NCBI RefSeq assembly: GCF_009882985.1
Contig: NZ_WTUZ01000022.1
Coordinates: 1,091,065-1,155,064 of the forward strand
Direction of reading: 5' to 3'
Source: Paenibacillus silvestris
Lineage (GTDB): Bacteria; Bacillota; Bacilli; Paenibacillales; NBRC-103111
DNA length: 64,000 nt
The notes under the pieces were generated by a model, which was given only the letters and a program-made list of their open reading frames with translations, did not search any database and was not told the DNA's origin. Made by a program: the position numbers and the translations under genes. Shown piece after piece: positions 17,095 to 26,337 of this stretch (position 1 is the first letter of the stretch; each line of letters starts with the position of its first letter).

Positions 17095-18543
17095 TTGAAA
17101 TCCTCATCTAACAGCCTTATCTTGCGTATTGAACTGGATCAGAAGGTAACAACGTTCGGTGAAGTGGCTAATGCCGTCAGCCTTGTCGGCGGAGATATCG
17201 TCGCCATTGACGTGATTCGTTCTGATAAACAATCGACAACGAGGGATATTACGGTCAATCTGGGAGAACAAGCCGAAGAATTGATAGCGGATAGAATTAG
17301 AATGCTCCCGGGTGTTGTTTTGCATCATATCTCGGACCCCACGTTCCTTGTGCACCTAGGGGGCAAGATTGAGATCCAGCCCAAAATACCTGTGAAAAAC
17401 CGGGATGATTTATCGAAGGTTTATACACCAGGTGTAGCAAAAGTATGCATGGCGATTCATGAAAATCCGGATAAAGCCTTTACTTTGACGATTAAACGCA
17501 ACACCGTTGCTGTAATCTCCGACGGTACAGCTGTTCTAGGCTTGGGGGATATTGGCCCCGAAGCAGCTATGCCGGTAATGGAAGGAAAGGCGATGCTGTT
17601 TAAGCAATTAGCAGGTGTGGATGCTGTTCCTATTTGCTTAAATACCAAAGATACAGAGGATATTATTCGAACCATTAAGAATATCGCTCCGGCTTTTGGT
17701 GGAATCAACTTAGAGGATATCAGTTCTCCGCGATGCTTTGAGATTGAATCCCGTCTGAAGGAAGAGCTCGATATTCCTGTGTTTCACGATGATCAACATG
17801 GGACAGCCGTTGTTGTTTTAGCTGGGCTTATTAATAGCCTTAGGCTGACTAAGAAGAGAATCGAGGATATCCGGATTGTTGTTGTAGGTATTGGTGCAGC
17901 GGGAGTCTCCATTATTAAAATGCTCTTGGGAGCTGGGGCTAAGACCATCTTGGCTGTTGATCGTCAGGGCATTCTGACTCGTGACAACACCTACGAGAAT
18001 CCATTGTGGGATTGGGTAGCACAGAACACGAATCAGGAGGATCGCAAAGGCAGCTTATCTGATGCGATGAATGGTGCTGATGTTTTCATAGGTGTATCCG
18101 GACCGAACGTGTTAAAACTGGAAGAGGTTCATCGTATGGCTAGCGATCCGATCATTTTCGCAATGGCGAATCCAACGCCTGAGATAGACCCCGAATCGGC
18201 TGCTCCCTATGTTAGAGTGATAGCCACAGGTCGAAGCGATTTTCCAAACCAAATCAATAACGTGCTTTGTTTTCCAGGCATATTTCGAGGAGCGCTTGAT
18301 TGTAGAGCAAGCCAAATTAATGAAGAAATGAAGCTGGCTGCATCGAAGGCCATCGCTTTCACGGTTACAGATGATGAGTTAAATGAGCAATATATCATTC
18401 CTTCCATTTTTAATGAGAAGGTCGTACAAGAAATTCGAGATCAAGTTGTGCAGGCCGCTATTCAAACCGGAGTTGCACGTCGAATACCGCCTGAATTTAA
18501 AGGCTCGAAATTATTAGAACGGAAATTAACACCAATTAGCTAA
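17095..18543 (+). CDS. Malic enzyme with N-terminal ACT-like domain
   Basis: 482 aa. It decarboxylates malate to pyruvate with reduction of NAD(P). Residues 1-85 resemble an ACT regulatory domain (RIELDQKVTTFGEVANAVSLVGGDIVAIDVI). The catalytic part has KVYTPGVAKVC, ISDGTAVLGLGDIGPEAAMPVMEGKA, FHDDQHGTA and the Rossmann motif VVGIGAAGVSI; an Asp in AVDRQG ends the second strand, so NAD is possible, but cofactor use is not decided. The start is a TTG at 17095 behind AGGGAG; no in-frame ATG fits. Last gene of the IclR-linked operon; with malate synthase it converts glyoxylate plus acetyl-CoA to pyruvate and CO2. Confidence 0.92.
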   Translation: MKSSSNSLILRIELDQKVTTFGEVANAVSLVGGDIVAIDVIRSDKQSTTRDITVNLGEQAEELIADRIRMLPGVVLHHISDPTFLVHLGGKIEIQPKIPVKNRDDLSKVYTPGVAKVCMAIHENPDKAFTLTIKRNTVAVISDGTAVLGLGDIGPEAAMPVMEGKAMLFKQLAGVDAVPICLNTKDTEDIIRTIKNIAPAFGGINLEDISSPRCFEIESRLKEELDIPVFHDDQHGTAVVVLAGLINSLRLTKKRIEDIRIVVVGIGAAGVSIIKMLLGAGAKTILAVDRQGILTRDNTYENPLWDWVAQNTNQEDRKGSLSDAMNGADVFIGVSGPNVLKLEEVHRMASDPIIFAMANPTPEIDPESAAPYVRVIATGRSDFPNQINNVLCFPGIFRGALDCRASQINEEMKLAASKAIAFTVTDDELNEQYIIPSIFNEKVVQEIRDQVVQAAIQTGVARRIPPEFKGSKLLERKLTPIS

Positions 18544-18546
18544 GCG

Positions 18547-18581
18547 AAGGTCGACCGGACACGATCCGGTTGACCTTTTTT
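18547..18581 (+). terminator. Rho-independent terminator after malic enzyme
   Basis: AAGGTCGACCGGA / TCCGGTTGACCTT with one G-T pair and loop CACGA, followed by a T-run. Confidence 0.93.
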
Positions 18582-18604
18582 AAGCAGCATGTATATATGT
18601 GGGG

Positions 18605-18633
18605 TTCTGGGGTAAGCGAAGCTTACCCCAGAA
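18605..18633. other. Perfect 13-bp hairpin TTCTGGGGTAAGC ... GCTTACCCCAGAA
   Basis: Perfect inverted repeat with a 3-nt loop (GAA), 24 nt after the malic enzyme terminator. The tail TTATTTG is only weakly T-rich, so it may be a backup terminator for either strand or the edge of the repeat element that follows. Confidence 0.6.
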
Positions 18634-18648
18634 TTATTTGTGTTGAGT

Positions 18649-18890
18649 TGAGCACTCCACCCCATGATCTTTGCTGCTATCGCTTGAGCGGTTCCTTCCT
18701 CCCCAACGACGGGAACTGCAAAGCGCTATATCATCGAAATAGGTTCTTTTTCGCGGGGAGGGGAACTGTGGTCCGCTATTTGCACGTTTTCTTAGAGAAA
18801 AAGGGATCAGGCGGTCAGATATGGCCCTGTAGTTCCGCTTGAACGCGGAAACGGGCTGAATTTGCTGGAATAGCAGCCTGTAGTTCCTCA
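18649..18890. repeat. Dispersed intergenic repeat, copy 1
   Basis: About 240 bp, non-coding, clearly related to 30446-30666. Shared blocks include GAGCACTCCA, GCGCTAT..CATCGAAATAG, GGAGGGGAACTGT, CCCTGTAGTTCCGCTT and GCCTGTAGTTCCTC. GGAACTRCA-type and TGTAGTTCC-type blocks face each other, so the element can fold. Both copies end about 40 bp before a regulon box (B and E). Confidence 0.75.
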
Positions 18891-18909
18891 TGGGTGTATC
18901 CTTGCTACG

Positions 18910-19007
18910 GACAAAAAATGATCAGGAAGACAATTATTGTCCCTAATCCAACAGGAAGGATACATCAAGAACTGTCGGTTCTATGCCTCGAAATCACTTG
19001 TTACAAT
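18910..19007 (+). promoter_or_regulatory. Regulon promoter B, before the GH67-like gene at 19059
   Basis: Left half GACAATTATTG (18929-18939), 26-nt gap, right half CAAGAACTGTC (18966-18976); 24 nt after CTGTCG comes the -10 TACAAT (19002-19007). An extra GGACA lies 19 nt before the left half (18910). No consensus -35. Same design as promoters A, C, D and E. Confidence 0.75.
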
Positions 19008-19058
19008 TAGGCTTGAAGCAACGATAAAGCCTTAATGAAGGGAAGGAGTGAGTTAAAA

Positions 19059-21170
19059 GTGACTACGGGTGTTATGTATCACAAGGATTCATCCATGATT
19101 CGTTTTGCAGCTTCTAAGCTGATAGACACAATTGCAAGAATTGAGGGAACGGTTAAACCTTTGGATATAACAGCTAATGTTATATCTACGAGTGTAATCA
19201 TCATCTCCGACAAGGAGGAAGCTGCCAGTAAACACGGCATTACAATAGATAACTCTGTCGCTCCAGAGGGCTTCGAGATCCGTAAGCGGGAAGGGCATAG
19301 CTCCTTAACCTGGTATATATTGGCCGGAGATGAAGCGGGGGCCATGTATGGAACGCTGGAGCTGGAAGAGCGACTCCGGAGTTATGGATCGCTTCTGGCA
19401 ATCCCGGCTTGCGTTATGAATGCTCGCTTTCCATTCCGTGCCATCAAATTCAATCTTCCTTGGTCAAGCTACCGGAAGAATGAATGTTTCGAACTTCAAA
19501 AGGACACGGTACGCGATCTAGCCTTTTGGCAAAAGTTTCTCGATATGATGGCCCAGAATCGCTATAACGTTCTTACGCTATGGAATTTGCACCCGTTTCC
19601 ATACATGATTCGTCCTGTGCATTTCCCAGAGGCATGCCCTTTCAATGAGGAAGAACTAACGGAGTGGAAGCAGTATTGGACCGCTTTATTCCGGATGGCC
19701 AAAGAACGCGGAATCGAGACGTATATGGTCAATTGGAACATATTCGTATCGGAAGCCTATCGGGAGCATTATGATCCTCAAGCGATAAGCGATGAAACCT
19801 TTTATCATTATGGCGATTCGTACTCCACGGACATGATCAAACAATATACCCGAGAATGTGTTACTCAACTGATCGATGAGTATCCGGATCTGACCGGGCT
19901 CGGAATCTCGCTAGGGGAAAGAATGAACGATATGTCTCCCCAAAGTCGGCAGGATTGGGTGAATGACGTGTATTTTGAGGGGATGAAGCAAGCAAGCCGG
20001 CCCGTGAAATTCATTCATCGCGCACCGTTTTCCGTAGATCCGTCCATCACGCGTAATGCGATAGAAAGTAATGGCTTTATGCCTGAACCGGTATGGGTGG
20101 AAGTTAAATTCAATTGGTCGCATGCCTACTCTTCCTCCAAGCTGCTTCTGACGCATGGCGGCTCACAGGGGATGGAGGGGTACTGGAAGCCATCGCCAAC
20201 GAATTATAAAATCACTTGGATGGTTCGCAACGAGGACTTCTTCACGCTTCGCTGGGCGCAGCCGGATTTCATTCGGGAGCATATTGTAGAGAACGGGCAG
20301 GACTATGTTGGGGGCTACTATATCGGGTCGGAATGCATGATCCCCGGCATCGATTATTCCCATCTGAAGGATAGCGATCATAAGGATTGGACCTATCTGT
20401 TTGAAAAAAACTGGCTCTATTACATGCTATGGGGAAGACTCCTGTATGAACCGGATACACCTGACCGTGTATTTGAGAAAGCGATTGAGCAGCGCCACCG
20501 TGCACCGATTGGAGTGCCATTGTTGAAAGCGTATGCAGCCGTCTGCAAAATGCCAATGGCTCTCGCTTCCATGTATTCATTCACATGGGATTTCACCTTA
20601 TATGCCGAAGGCTTCATGTCTACGGACGAAGCGGAATACGATGGAGGCGCATCGTTTATTTCGCTGCAAGATCTTCTGGAGCGGAAAACGTTCAATCCAC
20701 ATTATTTATCGGTATCCGAATATGTGGACCAACGCTTAGAAGGACAAACAACGGACAAGGTTTCACCGCTTGGACTGGCAGAGACGCTTGAGGAGGATGC
20801 AAATCGCGGACTCGAATGGTTGGCGGCTATTAAAGCCGATACACCAGTACTCTGTTGCGAAAAGGCTGACATTGAAGCGTGGGCTCATTTGACTTATTAT
20901 TTTGCGGATAAACTGCGGGCTGCCGTTTCTTATGAGCTTTATAGAAGAACTGGAGATGAAGCCGAACGCCTTAATGCGATTCAGCTTCTGGAGGCACCTC
21001 ACGCAGCCGGGCATTGGGAGCGGCTGATCGCAGTTACCAAGTCGCACTATGTAGAACATCCCTTGATGCACCTTGGCAAGACACCCTTCTCATGGGAGCT
21101 GTATCGTCCGCAGGTGCTTGCAGATATCGCCTTTGTATACGGCAATGATCAGACATCAGCGAGGGAATGA
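19059..21170 (+). CDS. Cytoplasmic GH67-like (alpha-glucuronidase-like) putative glycoside hydrolase, paralogue 1
   Basis: 703 aa, no signal peptide. Architecture resembles GH67: a small alpha/beta domain ending in GAMYGTLELEERL, then RAIKFNLPW opening a probable barrel, MMAQNRYNVLTLWNLHPFPYM, an acidic GLGISLGERMND that could hold a catalytic carboxylate, and a helical C-terminus. It is a paralogue of the protein at 33719 (shared IKFNLP, NRYN-L-LW-HP, GLG-S--E-M, WGRL-Y-P). A specific activity cannot be claimed. The frame opens at ATG 19035, but AAGGAG at 19043-19048 points to the GTG at 19059. Promoter B drives it alone, since promoter C lies just after it. It probably acts on imported oligosaccharides. 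Confidence 0.6.
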   Translation: MTTGVMYHKDSSMIRFAASKLIDTIARIEGTVKPLDITANVISTSVIIISDKEEAASKHGITIDNSVAPEGFEIRKREGHSSLTWYILAGDEAGAMYGTLELEERLRSYGSLLAIPACVMNARFPFRAIKFNLPWSSYRKNECFELQKDTVRDLAFWQKFLDMMAQNRYNVLTLWNLHPFPYMIRPVHFPEACPFNEEELTEWKQYWTALFRMAKERGIETYMVNWNIFVSEAYREHYDPQAISDETFYHYGDSYSTDMIKQYTRECVTQLIDEYPDLTGLGISLGERMNDMSPQSRQDWVNDVYFEGMKQASRPVKFIHRAPFSVDPSITRNAIESNGFMPEPVWVEVKFNWSHAYSSSKLLLTHGGSQGMEGYWKPSPTNYKITWMVRNEDFFTLRWAQPDFIREHIVENGQDYVGGYYIGSECMIPGIDYSHLKDSDHKDWTYLFEKNWLYYMLWGRLLYEPDTPDRVFEKAIEQRHRAPIGVPLLKAYAAVCKMPMALASMYSFTWDFTLYAEGFMSTDEAEYDGGASFISLQDLLERKTFNPHYLSVSEYVDQRLEGQTTDKVSPLGLAETLEEDANRGLEWLAAIKADTPVLCCEKADIEAWAHLTYYFADKLRAAVSYELYRRTGDEAERLNAIQLLEAPHAAGHWERLIAVTKSHYVEHPLMHLGKTPFSWELYRPQVLADIAFVYGNDQTSARE

Positions 21171-21188
21171 CTTCAATAAATACAGAAG

Positions 21189-21287
21189 GACAAATCATGT
21201 CTTCTTGGACAAATATTGCGCTGAGCAAGAGCCGAGGCAATGTAACAAAAAGTGTCTATAGGATGCGGCACTAACCGTATCTATAAT
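21189..21287 (+). promoter_or_regulatory. Regulon promoter C, before the gene at 21330
   Basis: Left half GACAAATATTG (21208-21218), 27-nt gap, right half CAAAAAGTGTC (21246-21256, two changes from the consensus); 24 nt after GTGTCT comes TATAAT (21282-21287). An extra GGACA starts at 21188, about 19 nt before the left half. The downstream GTGTCTATAGGATGC is shared with promoter E as TTGTCTATAGGATGC. Transcription from here excludes the upstream in-frame start at 21252. Confidence 0.72.
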
Positions 21288-21329
21288 CAAATTGGGCAGT
21301 GTTCACATGACTCATATTGGGGGATGAAT

Positions 21330-23474
21330 ATGGCGAAATCAGATTGGTTGAGTAAGCGAAGCAGAGGCGTACATCTTACAATCAGGGATATAGATTGTCT
21401 TGATTTTGACACGGAACGTTTTGCGAAAGATTTGAATGAACTCGGCGTAAATGTGCTGTCGTTTTTTTGTGCAGGGTATGTGACGGTGCATCCTACTAAC
21501 TTGTCGATCAGAAAGAGTCCCTTTCTGGGAGATCGGGATCTGACAGGGGACATTGTGAAAGCGGTTCAATCTTATGATATCCGCGCAGTAGCGGCAATGG
21601 ACCTGAGTCTGATTCCAGGTAATGCTGCATTAGAACATCCGGAGTGGTGCTCCTGCGACCACGAAGGCAAGCCGTACAAAGCCAATCAGGATTTGGGCGA
21701 TTTTTATATCGCTTGTCCACTAAGCGGATATCAAAATGAATATTTAGCAGAAATTTTACGTGAAATCGTAATGCGCTACGAGGTCGATGGTATCAAATTC
21801 GGCGGAGGAAGCTACGGTTTTTCCTCTTATGGAAACGGCATCTGTCACTGTGCCCGCTGCAGAGAAGCATTCGGAGCTTATGCCGGCAGCCAAATTCCGG
21901 TGAAAGAGGATTGGAACGATCCTGTTTGGGGAACTTTTCAACGGTGGCGTCAGCAGCGTGTCGTGGAGCGCTCTAAATTTCTATATGATTTAGTGAAATC
22001 GCTCGACCCCAATATGCCGGTTATGTGCAACAGCGTGTGCTTTGGGGAAACAGGATGGACGACCAAAGGTGCGTTAGATATTGAAGGAATGGCGGCCTAT
22101 ATCGACGCGGTTCAAGTGGAAGCACAAACCCGGATCCGTGTGGAAGGTGATTCAAGCCATTGGGACTTTCTGCTGTGGCCTGCAGAGGAAGCGAACTTCC
22201 TTGACAATGTCAGCGATCATCAGCCATGGGTGCTGGCCTCCTATTTCCAAGCGTGGCCGTGGCGTAGAAATGCTGTGCCGCCGGCAGAACAAAAGGTGTA
22301 TATGGCCCAGATTTATGCTAACGGGGGCAATGCCATCTTGAATCTATCCGGAGGACCGATTGAGGGGCATCAGGATCAGAGAGGTTTTCCGGCTGTGAAA
22401 TCGCTCTATCACTTCGTGGCTGACAATCAAGAATATTATAACGATGACCGATCCGGAGCAAACGTAGCCATCGTATACTCCCAGGATACCCTCTTTTACT
22501 ACGGAAAAGAAAAGCCCAAGCTTAACTATGTCGACGCGATCAGAGGAATTGAATTGGCGTTATCGGACAATCACATTCCGTTTGATATCATCTCGGATGC
22601 CGTAGTGAAGAAGGGTAATCTCGGCAAATATCGGGCGATCATCCTGCCATCCACTGCTTGCATGTCAGAAGAGACGGCTGCTGCACTCAGCCAATATGCG
22701 AAGAACGGCGGCAGTGTCATCGCCACGTTTGAAACTTCCTTGTTTGATACGGATGGCAGCAAGCGGTCAGACTTTTTACTGGCAAATTTATTAGGTGCCT
22801 CCTATATAAGTACGAATTCTGTAATGGGAGAGGAGAATGGTGTATATAAACAAAGTTATTTGAATGTACAAAATTCCTCACACCCCTTGCTGGATAGACT
22901 TGGAGATACAACGGTAATTCCGGCTTCAAACGCTTATTGCCGAGTGACCGCTGACAAAGAGTTCGTGGTGCCATTGACGTTATCCGCACCATTCCGTGTT
23001 TTCCCCGAGGGGCAGTCGTACACGCTGGAACTGGATACCGGAATACCGATGTTGATTGCGAGGGAGCATGCGGGCGGCGGCAGAACCGTTTATTTTCCAG
23101 GACAACAGGATACGGCGTTTGCGCGATACGGTTATCCGGATTGGGCGCTTTTGCTGGTAAATGCGGTGCTATGGACAACAAGGGAGCGTTTGCCTTTACA
23201 GGTGGAGGGTCCAGAAACGTTGGTGGCAACATTAAGGGTTCAAGAACAACGGCGTCTGGTTCATCTAGTGAACGTTAATGGCGGTCGTAGAATGTTTAGA
23301 CAACTCATTCCGGCCCGTGACGTGACGATTTCTTTGCCGTTAGGCGACGATTTCGTGCCGCAGCGAGCTTTTAGGTTATCCGACCATAGCCCGTTAGCAA
23401 TGATCAGAGAAGAAGATGCTGTTTCAGTCGTCGTGTCCAGCATCTTGGATTATGATGTCGTTGTTTTTGAATGA
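21330..23474 (+). CDS. GHL6-like putative glycosyl hydrolase with beta-galactosidase trimerisation-like domain
   Basis: 714 aa, no signal peptide, so cytoplasmic. Residues 1-370 look like a barrel of the hypothetical glycosyl hydrolase 6 type (RGVHLTIRDIDCLDF, VAAMDLSLIP, YEVDGIKFGGGSYGF, a Cys pair CHCARC). Residues about 378-510 (NVAIVYSQDTLFYYG ... GKYRAIILPSTACMSEETAAALSQYAKNGGSVIATFETS) resemble the GH42 trimerisation domain, a glutamine-amidotransferase-like fold. Enzymatic activity is inferred only. The open frame reaches back to 21252, but promoter C starts transcription near 21294 and GGGGG at 21319-21323 fits the ATG at 21330 (21324 is possible). It heads an operon with the two dehydrogenases. 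Confidence 0.65.
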   Translation: MAKSDWLSKRSRGVHLTIRDIDCLDFDTERFAKDLNELGVNVLSFFCAGYVTVHPTNLSIRKSPFLGDRDLTGDIVKAVQSYDIRAVAAMDLSLIPGNAALEHPEWCSCDHEGKPYKANQDLGDFYIACPLSGYQNEYLAEILREIVMRYEVDGIKFGGGSYGFSSYGNGICHCARCREAFGAYAGSQIPVKEDWNDPVWGTFQRWRQQRVVERSKFLYDLVKSLDPNMPVMCNSVCFGETGWTTKGALDIEGMAAYIDAVQVEAQTRIRVEGDSSHWDFLLWPAEEANFLDNVSDHQPWVLASYFQAWPWRRNAVPPAEQKVYMAQIYANGGNAILNLSGGPIEGHQDQRGFPAVKSLYHFVADNQEYYNDDRSGANVAIVYSQDTLFYYGKEKPKLNYVDAIRGIELALSDNHIPFDIISDAVVKKGNLGKYRAIILPSTACMSEETAAALSQYAKNGGSVIATFETSLFDTDGSKRSDFLLANLLGASYISTNSVMGEENGVYKQSYLNVQNSSHPLLDRLGDTTVIPASNAYCRVTADKEFVVPLTLSAPFRVFPEGQSYTLELDTGIPMLIAREHAGGGRTVYFPGQQDTAFARYGYPDWALLLVNAVLWTTRERLPLQVEGPETLVATLRVQEQRRLVHLVNVNGGRRMFRQLIPARDVTISLPLGDDFVPQRAFRLSDHSPLAMIREEDAVSVVVSSILDYDVVVFE

Positions 23475-23487
23475 GGGGGTACTAAGC

Positions 23488-24681
23488 ATGATACATGAGA
23501 TTATGATGCCGCTGAGAATCAGCATTGGGCTAGGAGCTTTCTCAGGGGTGGCTTCCTATGCGTCAGGTCTAGGGACCAAAGTTTTAATCGTTAGCGATCC
23601 TATTATGGAACAAATCGGTCACGTCGAGACGTGCAGAAATTATTTGGAACAAGCAGGCTTCTCGTGTGCGGTCTATAGTGGTGTCGATACGGAGCCGACA
23701 GACCTCCACGTTAATGAAGCGCTAGCCATCTGCCGGCAGGAGCAGTGCGATGTGATTGTCGCTTTGGGTGGAGGCAGCTGCATCGATGCCGCCAAGGCGA
23801 CGGCTGTTATGATGACGAACTCAGGATATATCGGAGACTATGTCTTGGGTATGAACAAGTTCGCTAATCGGCCACTGCCGTTGATTGCCATACCGACGAC
23901 GGCGGGTACAGGGTCTGAGGTCACGAAAGTGACGGTCATTATTGATACCCGAAGGGATGTCAAAATGATGATCGCGCAGCCGGAGTTGGTGCCGCAAGTT
24001 GCGATTATAGATGCGCTGCTGTGTATGTCGTGCCCTCCGTCTGTCATCGCATCTTCGGGCATCGACGCTTTGTGCCACGCCATCGAGGCCTACTGGTCCC
24101 GGAAGGCCAATCCACTAAGTGACGGTTGGGCTCTGCAAGCAATTGCCTTACTGATCAAACATTTGCCTGTCTGTTATGCGAAAAAGGGAGATGCGGAAGA
24201 CTTCGCTCAAATCGCACTTGGCTCTATGTTGGCAGGTGCCGCATTCTCCAACGCTTCGGTGACATTGATCCATGGGATGTCCCGGCCGCTGGGAGCGATA
24301 TTCCATGTACCCCACGGAATATCCAATGCGATGCTGATGCCCGCCGTCCTTGAATTTACTTTGGGATATGCGCAGGAGCGTATTGTTGAGATCGGGCGCG
24401 TGATGCGGCCCGATCTCGTTGACAGCGGGAGCGACAGGCTGTCAGCCGCCGTTCTGGAGGAGGTCCGTACCTTATGCAGTCTCTTGAACACTACTAATTT
24501 ACGTGATTGGGGAATAGATCGCGAAGCGTTTGATAAAGCGATTCCACAGATGGCTGCTGACGCGATGGCTAGCGGAAGTCCCGGTAATCATCCGAGATCT
24601 GTAACCGCAGGTGAAATTGAAGCGCTATATCGTATTTGCTACGACTACGAATGGATAAGGGAAGAAGGAGCGGCGCGATGA
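23488..24681 (+). CDS. Iron-containing (group III) alcohol dehydrogenase
   Basis: 397 aa. NAD-binding GGGSCIDAAKA (residues 94-104), PTTAGTGSEVT (136-146), and metal ligands Asp193, His197 (GIDALCHAIEAYWS), His262 (LIHGMS) and His276 (FHVPHGISN), all at the spacing of FucO-type enzymes. It interconverts a primary or secondary alcohol and the carbonyl compound in the cytoplasm. The frame extends back to 23416, but GAGGGGG before the ATG at 23488, just after the upstream stop, sets the start. It overlaps the next gene by 4 nt (ATGA), so translation is coupled with the CoA-acylating dehydrogenase: a probable alcohol to semialdehyde to acyl-CoA pair (inference). Substrate unknown. Confidence 0.92.
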   Translation: MIHEIMMPLRISIGLGAFSGVASYASGLGTKVLIVSDPIMEQIGHVETCRNYLEQAGFSCAVYSGVDTEPTDLHVNEALAICRQEQCDVIVALGGGSCIDAAKATAVMMTNSGYIGDYVLGMNKFANRPLPLIAIPTTAGTGSEVTKVTVIIDTRRDVKMMIAQPELVPQVAIIDALLCMSCPPSVIASSGIDALCHAIEAYWSRKANPLSDGWALQAIALLIKHLPVCYAKKGDAEDFAQIALGSMLAGAAFSNASVTLIHGMSRPLGAIFHVPHGISNAMLMPAVLEFTLGYAQERIVEIGRVMRPDLVDSGSDRLSAAVLEEVRTLCSLLNTTNLRDWGIDREAFDKAIPQMAADAMASGSPGNHPRSVTAGEIEALYRICYDYEWIREEGAAR

Positions 24682-26129
24682 CAACGATTCCGGTTTTACA
24701 CAATTATATCGGGGGCAGGTGGGTACCCTCCGATAGTTCGTCCTATGAGATCGTACCGAACCCGGCGACAGGAGAAGCTATTGCGCGAGTCCCCCTGTCT
24801 TCGCGCAGCGACTTGCATGCAGCAGTAGAAGCAGCGCGCAGCAGCTTCGAAGCTTGGAGAGAGACCCCGGTACCGAAGCGTGCCCGCATTCTTTTTAAAT
24901 ACCAGCAGCTCTTGGTAGACCACTGGGAGGAGCTTGCCCGGCTTATTACACAGGAGAATGGCAAAAGCTACACGGAAGCCTATGGTGAAGTGCAGCGTGG
25001 AATCGAATGCGTTGAGTTTGCGGCGGGTTCACCAACACTGATGATGGGTTCCCAGCTGCCCGACATTGCGACAGGTATCGAATCGGGCATGTACCGGTAT
25101 CCGCTTGGTATCGTTGCGGGGATCTCGCCCTTTAATTTTCCGATGATGGTGCCATGCTGGATGTTTCCGTTAGCGATTGCTTGCGGGAATACGTTTATTC
25201 TGAAGCCATCGGAAAGAACGCCGTTGTTAGCGAACCGTTTGGCAGAGTTGTTCACCGAGGCGGGGCTTCCGGATGGCGTGTTCAACATTGTGCACGGCTC
25301 GAAGGAGATCGTTAACGGGATGATCGAGCATCCGGACATCCAGGCGATCTCGTTCGTAGGTTCCCAACCTGTTGCAGAGTATGTGTACAAATCCTCCGCC
25401 GCTCATGGCAAGAGAGTTCAAGCGCTGGCAGGAGCCAAAAATCATAGTATTGTGCTGCCTGATGCAGATCTAGAACTTACTGTCAGCAATATCTTGAGCG
25501 CAGCGTTCGGTTCGGCCGGCGAACGGTGCATGGCGTGTTCCGTGGTCGTAGCCGTAGGAGATGTCGCAGATCCTTTGGTTCATAAATTGAAGGAAGCAGC
25601 AAGCCGATTGAAGATCGGCAACGGGCTCGAACGAGATGTTTTCCTCGGTCCGGTTATCCGGTTGTCCCATAAAGAAAGGACGATAGACTACATTGAAGCG
25701 GGTATTTGTGAAGGAGCTTCTATAATAGTGGACGGACGAAATGCGGCTGCGACGCAGGAGAGTGGTTATTTTCTCGGTCCGACTATTTTTGACGGGGTCC
25801 AAACCGATATGAAGATTTGGCAGGACGAAATCTTTGCACCGGTCTTAAGTATCGTTCGCGCGAGCAGCTTGAAGGAAGCGATTGACATCGCTAACCGCTC
25901 AGAATTTGCGAATGGCGCGTGTCTATATACGGACAGCGCGAAAGCGATCAGACAATTTCGAGAGCAGATCGATGCGGGAATGCTCGGCGTTAATGTCGGG
26001 GTGCCTGCACCAATGGCCTTCTTTCCATTCTCGGGTTTCAAGAAATCCTTCTATGGCGATCTGCATGCCAATGGTAAAGACGGTGTTGAATTCTACACCC
26101 GCAAGAAGATGATAACTTCCCGCTACTAA
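24678..26129 (+). CDS. mmsA: CoA-acylating methylmalonate/malonate-semialdehyde dehydrogenase
   Basis: 483 aa, normal length. Catalytic Cys284 (GERCMAC), the SPFNFPMMVPCWMFPLA segment, AGAKNH where other aldehyde dehydrogenases have a glutamate loop, and the signature end FPFSGFKKSFYGDLHANGKDG. The family (MmsA/IolA) oxidises malonate or methylmalonate semialdehyde with loss of CO2 to acetyl- or propionyl-CoA. AAGAAGGAG precedes the ATG, which overlaps the end of the alcohol dehydrogenase gene. No other inositol or valine genes are nearby, so a role in a sugar-acid or hydroxyacid route is more likely (inference). Acetyl-CoA made here could feed malate synthase. Confidence 0.93.
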   Translation: MTTIPVLHNYIGGRWVPSDSSSYEIVPNPATGEAIARVPLSSRSDLHAAVEAARSSFEAWRETPVPKRARILFKYQQLLVDHWEELARLITQENGKSYTEAYGEVQRGIECVEFAAGSPTLMMGSQLPDIATGIESGMYRYPLGIVAGISPFNFPMMVPCWMFPLAIACGNTFILKPSERTPLLANRLAELFTEAGLPDGVFNIVHGSKEIVNGMIEHPDIQAISFVGSQPVAEYVYKSSAAHGKRVQALAGAKNHSIVLPDADLELTVSNILSAAFGSAGERCMACSVVVAVGDVADPLVHKLKEAASRLKIGNGLERDVFLGPVIRLSHKERTIDYIEAGICEGASIIVDGRNAAATQESGYFLGPTIFDGVQTDMKIWQDEIFAPVLSIVRASSLKEAIDIANRSEFANGACLYTDSAKAIRQFREQIDAGMLGVNVGVPAPMAFFPFSGFKKSFYGDLHANGKDGVEFYTRKKMITSRY

Positions 26130-26162
26130 TGCGCTTGCCGCACGTGCTACAATGAGGAATCA

Positions 26163-26279
26163 GACAATTTATTCCGGTCGGACAATATTTGTTATTGGCT
26201 CAAATTGGACGCTATAACAAGAATTGTCGCTAACGTGCCTCCAGATAAGAGGCTAGAATCAATAATGTAAGCGTTACCG
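26163..26279 (+). promoter_or_regulatory. Regulon promoter D with overlapping cre-like site, before cassette 2
   Basis: Left half GACAATATTTG (26181-26191), 26-nt gap, right half CAAGAATTGTC (26218-26228); 24 nt after TTGTCG comes TAGAAT (26254-26259). An extra GACAAT lies 18 nt upstream (26163). TGTAAGCGTTACCG (26266-26279) matches the cre consensus with two mismatches at about +1, where CcpA would repress. Confidence 0.75.
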
Positions 26280-26337
26280 AAATAGAGATTACTTGCAAAT
26301 GGTCATGTGATTCGATCTAACTTGAGGAGGGGTTCCG

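Noticed and set aside
18570..18891. Short open frames on both strands over the intergenic repeat
   Set aside because: The region is a repeat shared with 30446-30666 and the frames are not conserved between the two copies.
21252..21329. Upstream in-frame start (GTG at 21252) for the GHL6-like gene
   Set aside because: It lies inside the right half-site of promoter C, before the -10 box; the ribosome site fits 21330.
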